From: Clostridia bacterium | GTDB lineage: Bacteria; Bacillota; Clostridia; Oscillospirales; Acutalibacteraceae | Direction: 5' to 3' | NCBI GenBank assembly: GCA_017631745.1 | Contig: JAGBSR010000170.1 | Location: forward strand, 1-5,494 | Length of the DNA: 5,494 bases | Shown: piece by piece, positions 1 to 5,494 of the stretch | Layout: every line of letters begins with the position of its first letter | Position numbering within the stretch: the stretch's first letter is position 1 | The notes under the pieces: generated by a model | The model's database searches: none | What the model was told of the DNA's origin: nothing | What the model saw: only the letters and a program-made list of their open reading frames with translations | Made by a program: the position numbers and the translations under genes

Positions 1-992
1 CCGAAGTTGAGCACCTTGCGAAGCCCTGTTTCTTTTTCGTCCTGCTGAACAACATATTTTTTTATTTTAAGGGAGCCCTCGATGATTTTTTCGATATGCT
101 CCATATAGTCTTCTTTAAGGAAAATCTCAAACAAATCCTTATTGAAGTTTGCCGCCATTTTTATACTCTCTGCAAGACCGTTGGCTATCTGTCTTTTCGG
201 CAGTGTACCAAGCACATCGGGGTCGATGATAACCTTCTTCGGCTGATAAAAAGCACCGATAATATTTTTGAATCTGCCGAGATCAACAGCAGCTTTTCCG
301 CCGATAGATGAGTCAACCTGAGATAAAAGAGTGGTGGGAATATTATAAAAATCGATGCCTCTCATATATGTCGCAGCCGCAAAGCCTGCCATATCACCGA
401 CTACACCGCCACCGACAGCTATAACTGCATCCTTACGGGTGAAGTGCGCATCGCAGAGGGTCTGACAGATCGCTCTGTAGGTGTCGAAGTTCTTGCTCTT
501 TTCACCCTCGGGAAAGATAAAAATGTGACTGTCTTCAAAGCACCAGGCTACCGTGTCGGCATAAATACGCGGTACTCCCGTATCAGTGACAACGAGAACT
601 TTTCTGTCTTTATCTATGCCGAGAAGCTCACCTGCTTTTTTCAGCGCTCCCCTTTCGAGGATAATATCATAAGAGTTCTCGTCTGAAGTTTGCTCGACTC
701 TGATAACATTATTTTCAGGGACACCTTCAATAATTTTGCGCTGATAATCTTTGGAAACACTCATTGTATCTCTGATAAAAGGAACATAAAATTCCTTGAT
801 TTCATCGTCTTCAATATATTCCATATTGCGCTTGATAAGCTCTGCTTCTCTTGCGGCATCAAAAACAGGCAGTCCTCTTTCTTTTTTATATTCTGCCACC
901 TGCTTTACAGCCTGCATCCTTTTTTCAAAAAGCTCAGCGATCTGTTTGTCTGCTTCGCTTATGATTTTTCTCGCTTCAATGAGTTTTTCCAT
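1..992 (-). CDS. aroB: Chorismate mutase (AroQ type) fused to 3-dehydroquinate synthase, 3' end cut by window
   Basis: The frame is open from the ATG at 990-992 to the left edge: 330 codons ending at LNFG, just before the expected metal-binding GHxxGHA region. Residues 1-90 read as an AroQ chorismate mutase (chorismate to prephenate). By alignment from memory to E. coli CM, R8, R25, K36, R48, E49 and Q84 fall at active-site positions. From about residue 94 the protein is 3-dehydroquinate synthase (DAHP to 3-dehydroquinate; NAD+ and divalent metal): PEGEKSK, the NAD-binding GGGVVGD (D200), GGK (K233), KN (K242, N243), and GLAESIK with the metal ligand E275 and K278. The linker is only a few residues and I read every codon from 992 to 390 without a frameshift. 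The gene starts 15 bp after the aminotransferase stop, with a weak AGAAGAG ribosome binding site. The DHQS assignment is very secure; the CM domain is strongly supported by residue pattern and length. A cytosolic enzyme is expected. Confidence 0.93.
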   Translation of the reverse strand, partial: MEKLIEARKIISEADKQIAELFEKRMQAVKQVAEYKKERGLPVFDAAREAELIKRNMEYIEDDEIKEFYVPFIRDTMSVSKDYQRKIIEGVPENNVIRVEQTSDENSYDIILERGALKKAGELLGIDKDRKVLVVTDTGVPRIYADTVAWCFEDSHIFIFPEGEKSKNFDTYRAICQTLCDAHFTRKDAVIAVGGGVVGDMAGFAAATYMRGIDFYNIPTTLLSQVDSSIGGKAAVDLGRFKNIIGAFYQPKKVIIDPDVLGTLPKRQIANGLAESIKMAANFNKDLFEIFLKEDYMEHIEKIIEGSLKIKKYVVQQDEKETGLRKVLNF

Positions 993-1007
993 AAAATCCA
1001 CTCTTCT

Positions 1008-2198
1008 TTATATGAGATTATATTCCTTTGCCAATTCCTTGAACTTGGGAAGTGAGCGCTCAATCATTTCAGTTGATACACAGTAAGAAATTCTTACATA
1101 ACCTGGGAAGCCGAATGAGTCGCTGGGTACGAGAAGCAAATCGTATTTTTTTGCACTCTCGCAGAATTCTTCGGCAGAGTCCACGGGAGACTTCATAAAC
1201 AGATAGAAGGCTCCGTCAGGCTTAGCTGTCTTGAATCCGCATTCCTCAAAAGCTTCGAGAAGGATATCTCTGTTCATCTTATACGCTGAGATGTCGCCTG
1301 TCATACCAACACACTCTCTGACAACAAACTGCATCATTGAGGGTGCACAAACATAACCGAGGCTTCTGCCTGCACCGCAGACTGACTTATAGATAAGCTC
1401 GAAGTTTTCAACCTCATTGGGTACAAGAATATAACCGATTCTGTCGCCTGGAAGTGAAAGAGACTTGCTGAATGAATAGCAGACAATTGTGTTGTCGTAA
1501 TATTTTGTGAGATAAGGCACTTCAACATCGCCGTAAACAAGCTCACGGTAAGGCTCGTCTGACACAAGGAAAATACTCTTGCCGTATTCCTTCTGCTTCT
1601 TTTCAAGAATAGCGCAAAGTCCCTTTACGATTTCTTCACTGACAACGACACCGCTGGGATTGTTGGGTGAATTGAGCACCACAGCCTTTGTGTTGGGTGT
1701 AATAGCCTTTTCAAATGCTTCAAGGTCGATTGTCAGGTCTTCAGCCTTACACTTGACCTCAACAGGCTTTGCACCTGCTGCTGAGATAAATACCTTGTAT
1801 TCAGGGAAATAAGGCGCGAAAATGATTACCTCGTCATCTTTTTCTGTCAGGGCTCTGAAAGTAATGCAAAGTGATGCCGCTGCACCGCAGGTCATATAGA
1901 GGTTATTCATTGTGAAGTTTGTGCCGAAACGAGCATTGAGATTTTCGGCGATAGCAGTTCTTGTGGCATTATCACCCACTGCTGAAGTATAGCCGTGAAG
2001 CTCGCAAGGTGAAAGCTCCTGAGTGAGCTTTCTGATAGTTTCGTTTACCTTTTCCGGAGCGGGCACACTGGGGTTGCCGAGGCTGTAATCATATACGTTC
2101 TCTTTACCGATTTCAGCTGCTCTTTTCTTACCGAATTCAAATATTTCTCTGATTACTGAGCTCTTTGCACCGAGCTCATACATTTCCATTGATACCAT
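1008..2198 (-). CDS. PLP-dependent aminotransferase, class I/II (AspC-like), possibly aromatic
   Basis: A complete 396-residue fold-type I aminotransferase of usual family length. Visible landmarks in order: YSLGNPS substrate-side motif (38-44), glycine-rich phosphate loop CGAAAS (104-109), Y130 in APYFPEY at the ring-stacking position, NSPNNPSG (176-183), SDEPY (213-217, D214 pairing with the pyridine nitrogen), the Schiff-base lysine K245 in SFSKSLSLPG, and the carboxylate-binding arginine R369 in YVRISY. It should swap an amino group between an amino acid and a 2-oxo acid in the cytosol. The substrate cannot be read from sequence. Because it is cotranscribed with chorismate mutase-DHQS, an aromatic role (phenylpyruvate, hydroxyphenylpyruvate or prephenate) is a reasonable inference, with aspartate or another substrate as the alternative. 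The ATG at 2196-2198 is preferred over nearby ATGs at codons 4 and 6 because GGTGA (2205-2209) sits 6 nt upstream. Confidence 0.93.
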   Translation of the reverse strand: MVSMEMYELGAKSSVIREIFEFGKKRAAEIGKENVYDYSLGNPSVPAPEKVNETIRKLTQELSPCELHGYTSAVGDNATRTAIAENLNARFGTNFTMNNLYMTCGAAASLCITFRALTEKDDEVIIFAPYFPEYKVFISAAGAKPVEVKCKAEDLTIDLEAFEKAITPNTKAVVLNSPNNPSGVVVSEEIVKGLCAILEKKQKEYGKSIFLVSDEPYRELVYGDVEVPYLTKYYDNTIVCYSFSKSLSLPGDRIGYILVPNEVENFELIYKSVCGAGRSLGYVCAPSMMQFVVRECVGMTGDISAYKMNRDILLEAFEECGFKTAKPDGAFYLFMKSPVDSAEEFCESAKKYDLLLVPSDSFGFPGYVRISYCVSTEMIERSLPKFKELAKEYNLI

Positions 2199-2204
2199 AA
2201 TAAT

Positions 2205-2209
2205 TCACC
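2205..2209 (-). promoter_or_regulatory. Ribosome binding site of the aminotransferase
   Basis: GGTGA lies 6 nt before the ATG at 2198 and decides in favour of this start over the ATGs at codons 4 and 6. Confidence 0.6.
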
Positions 2210-2239
2210 GTCTTTATAAAAATTTGAATAATTAAAATA

Positions 2240-2268
2240 ATTATACACCTATTATAAACTGCGGTCAA
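2240..2268 (-). promoter_or_regulatory. Sigma-A type promoter of the aminotransferase/CM-DHQS operon
   Basis: On the minus strand, TTGACC (2263-2268) is followed by a 17-nt spacer and a perfect TATAAT (2240-2245). The predicted start is near 2233, giving a leader of about 35 nt before the ATG at 2198. That is too short for a large attenuator or T-box, so no RNA-based control is visible. The flanks are AT-rich. This is the best promoter match in the window. Confidence 0.85.
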
Positions 2269-2376
2269 TTGAATTTTAATATTTTGTCAGTAAAGCAAGA
2301 CTTTTTCCGGTGAAAATTGTTGCTAATTTTAGTAAAACTGCAGTTTATCTATTAAATAGCGGTTACCGACAGTTGC

Positions 2377-2453
2377 GGCGGCTCCATAGCCGAACAAAGT
2401 TCGGCACGGCTACTGTGTAGCCGTAAATCGCGAAGCGAGTTGATGGAGCCGCC
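2377..2453. repeat. Cloverleaf-shaped palindromic element, likely dispersed repeat
   Basis: An 11-bp perfect inverted repeat, GGCGGCTCCAT (2377-2387) and ATGGAGCCGCC (2443-2453), encloses three consecutive hairpins. They are GCCGAAC-aaa-GTTCGGC (2389-2405), ACGGCTAC-tgt-GTAGCCGT (2406-2424) and TCGC-gaa-GCGA (2428-2438). Folded, this makes a four-way junction of 77 nt. Every loop is only 3 nt, unlike a tRNA. It is GC-rich within an AT-rich spacer and lies between a terminator and a promoter, so neither neighbouring transcript should include it. This looks like an inserted non-coding palindromic repeat (REP- or MITE-like). Copy number elsewhere cannot be seen in this window. Confidence 0.7.
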
Positions 2454-2480
2454 TCTCCCCTCTTGCACAAACAAAAAAGT

Positions 2481-2521
2481 CGAATGCAGTTCGCCCCTAT
2501 CTCTGTCGCCCACGAGGCGAC
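2481..2521. repeat. Two further hairpins adjoining the cloverleaf
   Basis: CGAA-tgcag-TTCG (2481-2493) is a short stem. GTCGCC-cacga-GGCGAC (2505-2521) is a perfect 6-bp stem with a 5-nt loop. They share the GC-rich style and the CGAA/TTCG theme of the cloverleaf arms and probably belong to the same composite element, which may extend to about 2544. Confidence 0.55.
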
Positions 2522-2526
2522 GCTAT

Positions 2527-2544
2527 ATTATTCATTATTCATTA
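2527..2544. repeat. Short tandem repeat of ATTATTC
   Basis: Two and a half copies of the heptamer ATTATTC (2527-2533, 2534-2540, then ATTA to 2544) abut the A-run of the M28 terminator. They may mark the edge of the palindromic element. Confidence 0.6.
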
Positions 2545-2574
2545 AAAAAGACGAGCATCTCTGCTCGTCTTTTT
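2544..2574 (-). terminator. Intrinsic terminator of the M28 peptidase gene
   Basis: An 8-bp perfect stem, GACGAGCA (2550-2557) and TGCTCGTC (2562-2569), has a 4-nt loop. On the minus strand it is followed by six T (2544-2549) and begins 8 nt after the M28 stop codon. Five T also follow on the plus strand, so the structure could work in both directions, although no plus-strand gene ends here. Confidence 0.9.
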
Positions 2575-2577
2575 ATT

Positions 2578-3843
2578 TTACGCCATATAGTCTTTCTTGT
2601 AGCCTTCTTCGTCATAGATGAAGAGAGCATTAAGAGCGATTTCAAGACACTTTTCAACTGTCTTAGGAATCATATTGTCACCCACGTCGCCTCTTGTGTG
2701 ATAATATCTCGGAGGACCGGGGTTCATAGCTGCAAGTGTAACTGCAGGAGTGCCTGCCTGCTGAACTGCAGCAGCATCAGATGCACCCATATAAACTGAT
2801 GAATAGGGAAGATCAAGACCTGCTTCAAGACCAGCCTTCTTCATAAGAGTGTAAGCACCCTTATCCATCTTTACTGTACCTGTCATATCACGCTCATAAA
2901 TAGCGATATCTTCATAATCTCTGAATGTTTCAAGACCGATAAATACGGTGGGAACATCCTTGAGCTCGTCCTTGTGAGCCTTCATATAAGCCTTTGAGCC
3001 ACGAAGACCTGATTCTTCTGAACCTGCTGAAATAGCGACAACCTCTGTATGCTCAAAGCTGATGTCGTTATCCTTGAGGTACTTGAGAATTGCAATTGAA
3101 CCGAATGCGCCTGTAAGGTTGTCATTGGCACCCTCAACGCAAAGCTTGAAGTTTACAAAACACCAAGCAACGATACCGCCGGGAGCAAGACCGAGCTGAG
3201 CCCAGAAGAGTACAGTATCGATTGTTGTTCCGTCAGCAAACACATTGAATGCATCGAAAACATTGATAAGGCATACACCTACAAGTGAAACAACTGCATA
3301 GATACCGCAGATATAAAGAAGAACTGCACCGCCGAGGTGTGTATATGTCCACTCGAATGATGAGTCAACGTGACCGCTGAAGATAATTCTCTGCTTAAGC
3401 TCGCCTGTTGCTTTCTTAACACCTACAACGTTATGTGAGGTTGCCTTGGGGAAAAGCTTATCATAGAAAGGCTTATACATAAGGAATTCCATTACAAGAC
3501 ATACAAAGGCAACTGCTGTAAGAGCAATACTTACATACTGCAGAGCAGGAATATCAGCGATACCGCTGATGATTGAAAATATAACTGCAAAAATGAGGAA
3601 TGTACCGCAGATTTTAATGAAACTCATAAATGCTTTAGGTGAAAGTTCAAAGGGTTCAATTGTAACTTCGTCAGCACATGTTTTCATCTGTTCTGTTATG
3701 TATTCCTGAGCCTTTTTTTCGCTTTCGCTACCGGCAGGTCTCGGGCCGATTTCTTTACACATTTTTTTGATCTCTCTGACAGTGTAGTTAGTATACATTC
3801 TGACAGAGGCTGCATAGTTTTTTACGCTTTCGCTGGCTTTCAA
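2578..3843 (-). CDS. Membrane-integrated M28-family zinc metallopeptidase
   Basis: This 421-residue protein has the M28 (aminopeptidase Y/PSMA-type) residue set. GPRPAGS (33-39) is the usual domain entry, followed by H158 and D160 in SGHVDS, D241 in GANDNLTG, E276/E277 in SEESG (catalytic base and ligand), E305 in GLET where Asp is usual, and H382 in YYHTRGD. It would hydrolyse peptides, most likely as an aminopeptidase, with a two-zinc centre. Hydrophobic segments at about 75-92, 101-121, 172-195 and 208-230 suggest four membrane helices, the second pair lying between H158 and D241. There is no signal peptide, so a cytoplasm-facing active site is inferred. The start is TTG at 3841-3843, supported by AAAGGAG (3853-3859) 9 nt upstream. 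It is a single-gene unit with its own terminator. Substrate unknown. Confidence 0.9.
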   Translation of the reverse strand: MKASESVKNYAASVRMYTNYTVREIKKMCKEIGPRPAGSESEKKAQEYITEQMKTCADEVTIEPFELSPKAFMSFIKICGTFLIFAVIFSIISGIADIPALQYVSIALTAVAFVCLVMEFLMYKPFYDKLFPKATSHNVVGVKKATGELKQRIIFSGHVDSSFEWTYTHLGGAVLLYICGIYAVVSLVGVCLINVFDAFNVFADGTTIDTVLFWAQLGLAPGGIVAWCFVNFKLCVEGANDNLTGAFGSIAILKYLKDNDISFEHTEVVAISAGSEESGLRGSKAYMKAHKDELKDVPTVFIGLETFRDYEDIAIYERDMTGTVKMDKGAYTLMKKAGLEAGLDLPYSSVYMGASDAAAVQQAGTPAVTLAAMNPGPPRYYHTRGDVGDNMIPKTVEKCLEIALNALFIYDEEGYKKDYMA

Positions 3844-3852
3844 AACTATTAT

Positions 3853-3859
3853 CTCCTTT
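3853..3859 (-). promoter_or_regulatory. Strong ribosome binding site before a TTG start
   Basis: AAAGGAG is placed 9 nt before TTG (3841-3843). No in-frame ATG lies nearby; the next in-frame Met is residue 16, with no comparable site, so TTG is the likely start of the M28 gene. Confidence 0.8.
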
Positions 3860-3915
3860 GCAAATAAAATTCATCGGCAATATTGATGTAACAATACCAC
3901 CGAAATGATGTAGTA

Positions 3916-3944
3916 ATTGTAACATAAATCACCGATTTAGTCGA
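3916..3944 (-). promoter_or_regulatory. Probable extended -10 promoter of the M28 gene
   Basis: TGT-TACAAT on the minus strand (3916-3924) matches an extended -10 (TGnTATAAT with one mismatch). TCGACT (3939-3944), a 4-of-6 match to the -35 box, sits 17 nt upstream. The start would be near 3909, giving a leader of about 65 nt. A cleaner TTGACA (3952-3957) lies further upstream but has no good -10 at the right distance. Confidence 0.5.
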
Positions 3945-4116
3945 GCAATTTTGTCAAAGTTAAACAAATGTTAAAATATTAATTAATTATTGAATGTTTA
4001 TGTATTTGATTTTAAGTTTATTAATCAAATGTTAATAAATTCGTTTTTATTTATCTTACAGTGAACTTTCACTCACCTGCTTTTGCTTTGTACTTCTCAG
4101 CGCAAGCGTTTTGGGC

Positions 4117-4151
4117 AAAAAAATCAGCGACACAGCTCAACGCCATGTCGC
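4117..4151 (-). terminator. Possible weak terminator after the MFS-Dabb pair
   Basis: On the minus strand GCGACA and TGTCGC (4146-4151 and 4127-4132) pair across a 13-nt loop, and then TGA and seven T (4117-4123) follow. The stem is short and the T-run is offset by 3 nt. It lies 43 nt beyond the Dabb stop, where a terminator is expected. Confidence 0.5.
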
Positions 4152-4194
4152 CAAAAAGTGACAAAATTGTAATAATTTGCCAAATTGATTTCAC

Positions 4195-4497
4195 TTAGAT
4201 TTCATAATCGACACTTGCTCTGCCCTCTCTGATAAGAGCAACAAAGGAAGAAATTTTCTTGTGCTCAGGGTGCACTCTGTATCTTTCAACATCCTCAATA
4301 GAATCGAAGGCACTTGTGAGCACTGCATCATACATACCTTCTTTCGGGTTGATATTTACATTGACCTGCATTTCTCTTATGAAATCAATTTTTTCTGGTA
4401 ATGCTTCAAGCATAGCCTTGACCTTAGCAATATTTTCCGCCTTGGTGCAGCCCTCAGCCTCTTCCTTGAATTTCCACATAACTATATGCTTAATCAT
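4195..4497 (-). CDS. Dabb (stress-responsive A/B barrel) domain protein
   Basis: A complete 100-residue protein of typical single-domain Dabb length (dimeric ferredoxin-like alpha/beta barrel). It opens with the family pattern MIKHIVMWKFK (H4), has a central YDAVLTSAFDS strand segment (56-66) and carries the conserved RYRVHPEHKKIS stretch (72-83; H76, H79). No signal peptide or membrane segment is visible, so it should be cytosolic. Bacterial members mostly have no defined reaction; a few relatives bind or cyclise small ligands. Its ATG overlaps the MFS stop codon (ATGA, 4494-4497) and its ribosome binding site AGGAG (4505-4509, 7 nt spacing) lies inside the MFS gene. The two are therefore probably translationally coupled, which hints that this protein acts on or senses something handled by the transporter. 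That link is inference. Confidence 0.88.
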   Translation of the reverse strand: MIKHIVMWKFKEEAEGCTKAENIAKVKAMLEALPEKIDFIREMQVNVNINPKEGMYDAVLTSAFDSIEDVERYRVHPEHKKISSFVALIREGRASVDYEI

Positions 4498-5494
4498 ACT
4501 ACATCTCCTAACTCATTAAGGTTTGCACCCTTTGATTCTTTTACCTTGATTGTAAGAATTATTACCGAAACAACCACACAGGGAATTGCTATTACAAGAC
4601 AGGTAAGCCATACGGGAATAAACAGCATACCGATAATAACAGCAATATATCCTACTGCAAGACCGATTATAAGCAGAAGCCCCTCAGCACCTACGACAGA
4701 TGCTCTGATATCTGTGGGTACCTTTTCGGTCATCATAATATTCATATAGTCTCTGCCTATCCAATAGCAGCCCTGATAAAGTCCGCAGAGACCGCCGATG
4801 AAATACGGATTCCAGAGATTATTAATACCTGCGGCAAAGAGAATAAAACCGATACTGCAGAAAATGCCCGCTATGAGAATGGTCTTCTTTCTGCCGATAA
4901 GGTCAGCTACAAAGCCTGAGAAAAGAGTGAGAACAGCATAAACGATGGGAAGTACAAACATTGACTTGGTTATGTCTTCAGTACTCATACCTGCGATATG
5001 CATTGATGACTCATAATAAAGAGCTATGGCCGGCATACCTGCATCGAAGATAATGTGAGCGATAATCAGGAGCTTTGTATCCTTACGGGAGAAAATATAC
5101 TTAACTGCATTGAATACACCTGACTGATTTCTCTGAGCCTTCTTTTCTTCTTTAAGCTTTCTCTTTTCCTCCTGACGCACATCGTAGGGAGTTGAAAGAT
5201 AAGCAATTCTGTCGCCTATAAACACCTTTGTATCTTTAGCAAATACCGTAACAAGCACAGCACCGATAAGACCTGCAATGGCAGGCACAAGGAAAATCTT
5301 TCTCCACTGAGTGGGATCGTTGCCCATAAGGGCGTTACGAAGCATAGGAATGCACACAACACCGAAAATGCCAAGGCTCTTGAGTACACTGTAAATAATA
5401 GCTCTGAATTTTTCGGGAGCCTCTTCGAGGATATATATAATCTGTATATCGTGAGCATAGAAGAAACCGATAATTGCATAGCCTATAAGGAAAA
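4494..5494 (-). CDS. MFS transporter, N-terminus cut by window
   Basis: The frame is open from the right edge to TGA at 4494-4496, giving 332 visible residues; about 100 (the first three helices or so) lie outside. Visible hydrophobic spans, counted from the edge, fall near 2-21, 36-51, 66-85, 142-160, 177-196, 204-223, 230-246, 266-292 and 293-317, fitting TM4 to TM12. The MFS motif A-like GFVADLIGRKKT is at 193-204, in the loop after the eighth helix. EEAPEKFRA (23-31) and TEKVPTDIRAS (255-265) match the E-x-P-x-x-R signature of the two half-repeats, as in the sugar-porter-like branch. The central loop (about 105-125) is very rich in Lys and Glu. It is a cytoplasmic-membrane secondary transporter. 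The substrate is not readable, and sugar or other organic solute is only a guess. A GTG at 5355-5357 is internal, not the start. Confidence 0.9.
   Translation of the reverse strand, partial: FLIGYAIIGFFYAHDIQIIYILEEAPEKFRAIIYSVLKSLGIFGVVCIPMLRNALMGNDPTQWRKIFLVPAIAGLIGAVLVTVFAKDTKVFIGDRIAYLSTPYDVRQEEKRKLKEEKKAQRNQSGVFNAVKYIFSRKDTKLLIIAHIIFDAGMPAIALYYESSMHIAGMSTEDITKSMFVLPIVYAVLTLFSGFVADLIGRKKTILIAGIFCSIGFILFAAGINNLWNPYFIGGLCGLYQGCYWIGRDYMNIMMTEKVPTDIRASVVGAEGLLLIIGLAVGYIAVIIGMLFIPVWLTCLVIAIPCVVVSVIILTIKVKESKGANLNELGDVV
4505..4509 (-). promoter_or_regulatory. Ribosome binding site of the Dabb gene, inside the MFS gene
   Basis: AGGAG is spaced 7 nt from the ATG at 4497 and embedded in the last codons of the transporter, consistent with translational coupling. 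Confidence 0.75.

Larger units (their letters stand above)
2199..2577. other. 379-bp gene-free spacer between the M28 peptidase and the aminotransferase operon
   Basis: No coding sequence is credible here; the open frame on the plus strand from 2440 runs on into the M28 gene as an antisense shadow. From right to left the spacer holds the M28 terminator (2544-2574), a short tandem repeat (2527-2544), a cluster of hairpins (2377-2521) and the operon promoter (2240-2268). A perfect 12-bp palindrome, AAACTGCAGTTT, lies at 2335-2346, about 67 bp upstream of the -35 box. It could be an operator, but nothing else supports that. Confidence 0.8.
3844..4194. other. 351-bp gene-free spacer with a very AT-rich core
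   Basis: No coding sequence is visible on either strand. The 100 bp at 3961-4060 contain only 13 G or C. They include a direct repeat CAAATGTTAA (3965-3974 and 4026-4035) and an 8-bp inverted repeat ATTTGATT/AATCAAAT (4004-4011 and 4023-4030). AGTGAA-ct-TTCACT (4060-4073) is a compact near-palindrome that could be an operator. The right end carries the possible terminator of the Dabb gene and the left end the probable M28 promoter. Confidence 0.7.

Noticed and set aside
444..1086. Plus-strand open frames opposite the CM-DHQS gene
   Set aside because: They are antisense shadows of a gene with clear family motifs, with low-complexity Phe/Ser/Ile/Leu-rich composition and no ribosome binding sites.
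2377..2453. tRNA or tRNA-like gene, suggested by a 77-nt cloverleaf
   Set aside because: The closing stem is 11 bp rather than 7, every loop is 3 nt, and there is no 7-nt anticodon loop, TTC T-loop or CCA-like end.
2527..2544. CRISPR-like or VNTR array
   Set aside because: Only 2.5 copies of a 7-nt unit without spacers.
2440..2799. Plus-strand 119-codon open frame
   Set aside because: It crosses the hairpin region and terminator and then runs antisense to the M28 gene; no ribosome binding site and no recognisable domain.
3952..3957. TTGACA as the -35 box of the M28 promoter
   Set aside because: No acceptable -10 lies 16-18 nt downstream; the extended -10 at 3916-3924 is a better candidate and pairs with a different -35.
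4159..4190. Inverted AATTT/AAATT motifs after the Dabb gene as a terminator
   Set aside because: The stems are short, A/T only and lack a following T-run on the minus strand; the GCGACA/TGTCGC hairpin nearby fits better.
4486..4749. Plus-strand open frame opposite the MFS gene
   Set aside because: Antisense shadow of hydrophobic transporter codons; repetitive Ile/Thr composition and no domain.
5355..5357. GTG as the start of the MFS gene
   Set aside because: The frame stays open to the window edge and the upstream codons encode transporter sequence with the EEAPEKFRA signature, so the true start is outside.

Overview
All five protein-coding genes in this window lie on the minus strand, so transcription runs from right to left. 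Moderate GC content, AGGAG-type ribosome binding sites, tight gene packing and the protein types (a Clostridia-like class I/II aminotransferase, a membrane M28 peptidase, a Dabb protein) suggest an anaerobic Bacillota/Clostridia genome, perhaps a Ruminococcus-like gut bacterium. That placement is an inference from style, not from a marker gene.

Layout in transcription order. (1) 5494 to 4195: the C-terminal part of an MFS transporter, cut by the window edge, overlaps a small Dabb-domain gene by 4 bp (ATGA). A weak hairpin followed by a T-run comes after the Dabb gene. (2) 4194 to 3844: a gene-free spacer with a core of about 13% GC (3961-4060) and a likely extended -10 promoter. (3) 3843 to 2578: a single gene for a membrane-integrated M28-family metallopeptidase. 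It starts at TTG behind a strong ribosome binding site and is closed by a strong hairpin terminator. (4) 2577 to 2199: a gene-free spacer holding a cluster of perfect hairpins, including a 77-bp cloverleaf-shaped palindrome that looks like a dispersed repeat, and then a near-consensus promoter (TTGACC-17-TATAAT). (5) 2198 to 1: a two-gene aromatic amino acid operon, with a PLP-dependent aminotransferase followed 15 bp later by a fusion of AroQ-type chorismate mutase to 3-dehydroquinate synthase, cut at the left edge.

The fusion joins shikimate pathway step 2 to the first committed step of Phe/Tyr synthesis after chorismate. The upstream aminotransferase could supply the transamination step of the same branch. 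The two most distinctive items are this CM-DHQS fusion and the M28 peptidase with membrane hairpins inserted into its catalytic domain. The cloverleaf repeat is the most unusual non-coding structure. Nothing here looks like a CRISPR array, an insertion sequence with a transposase, or an RNA gene.
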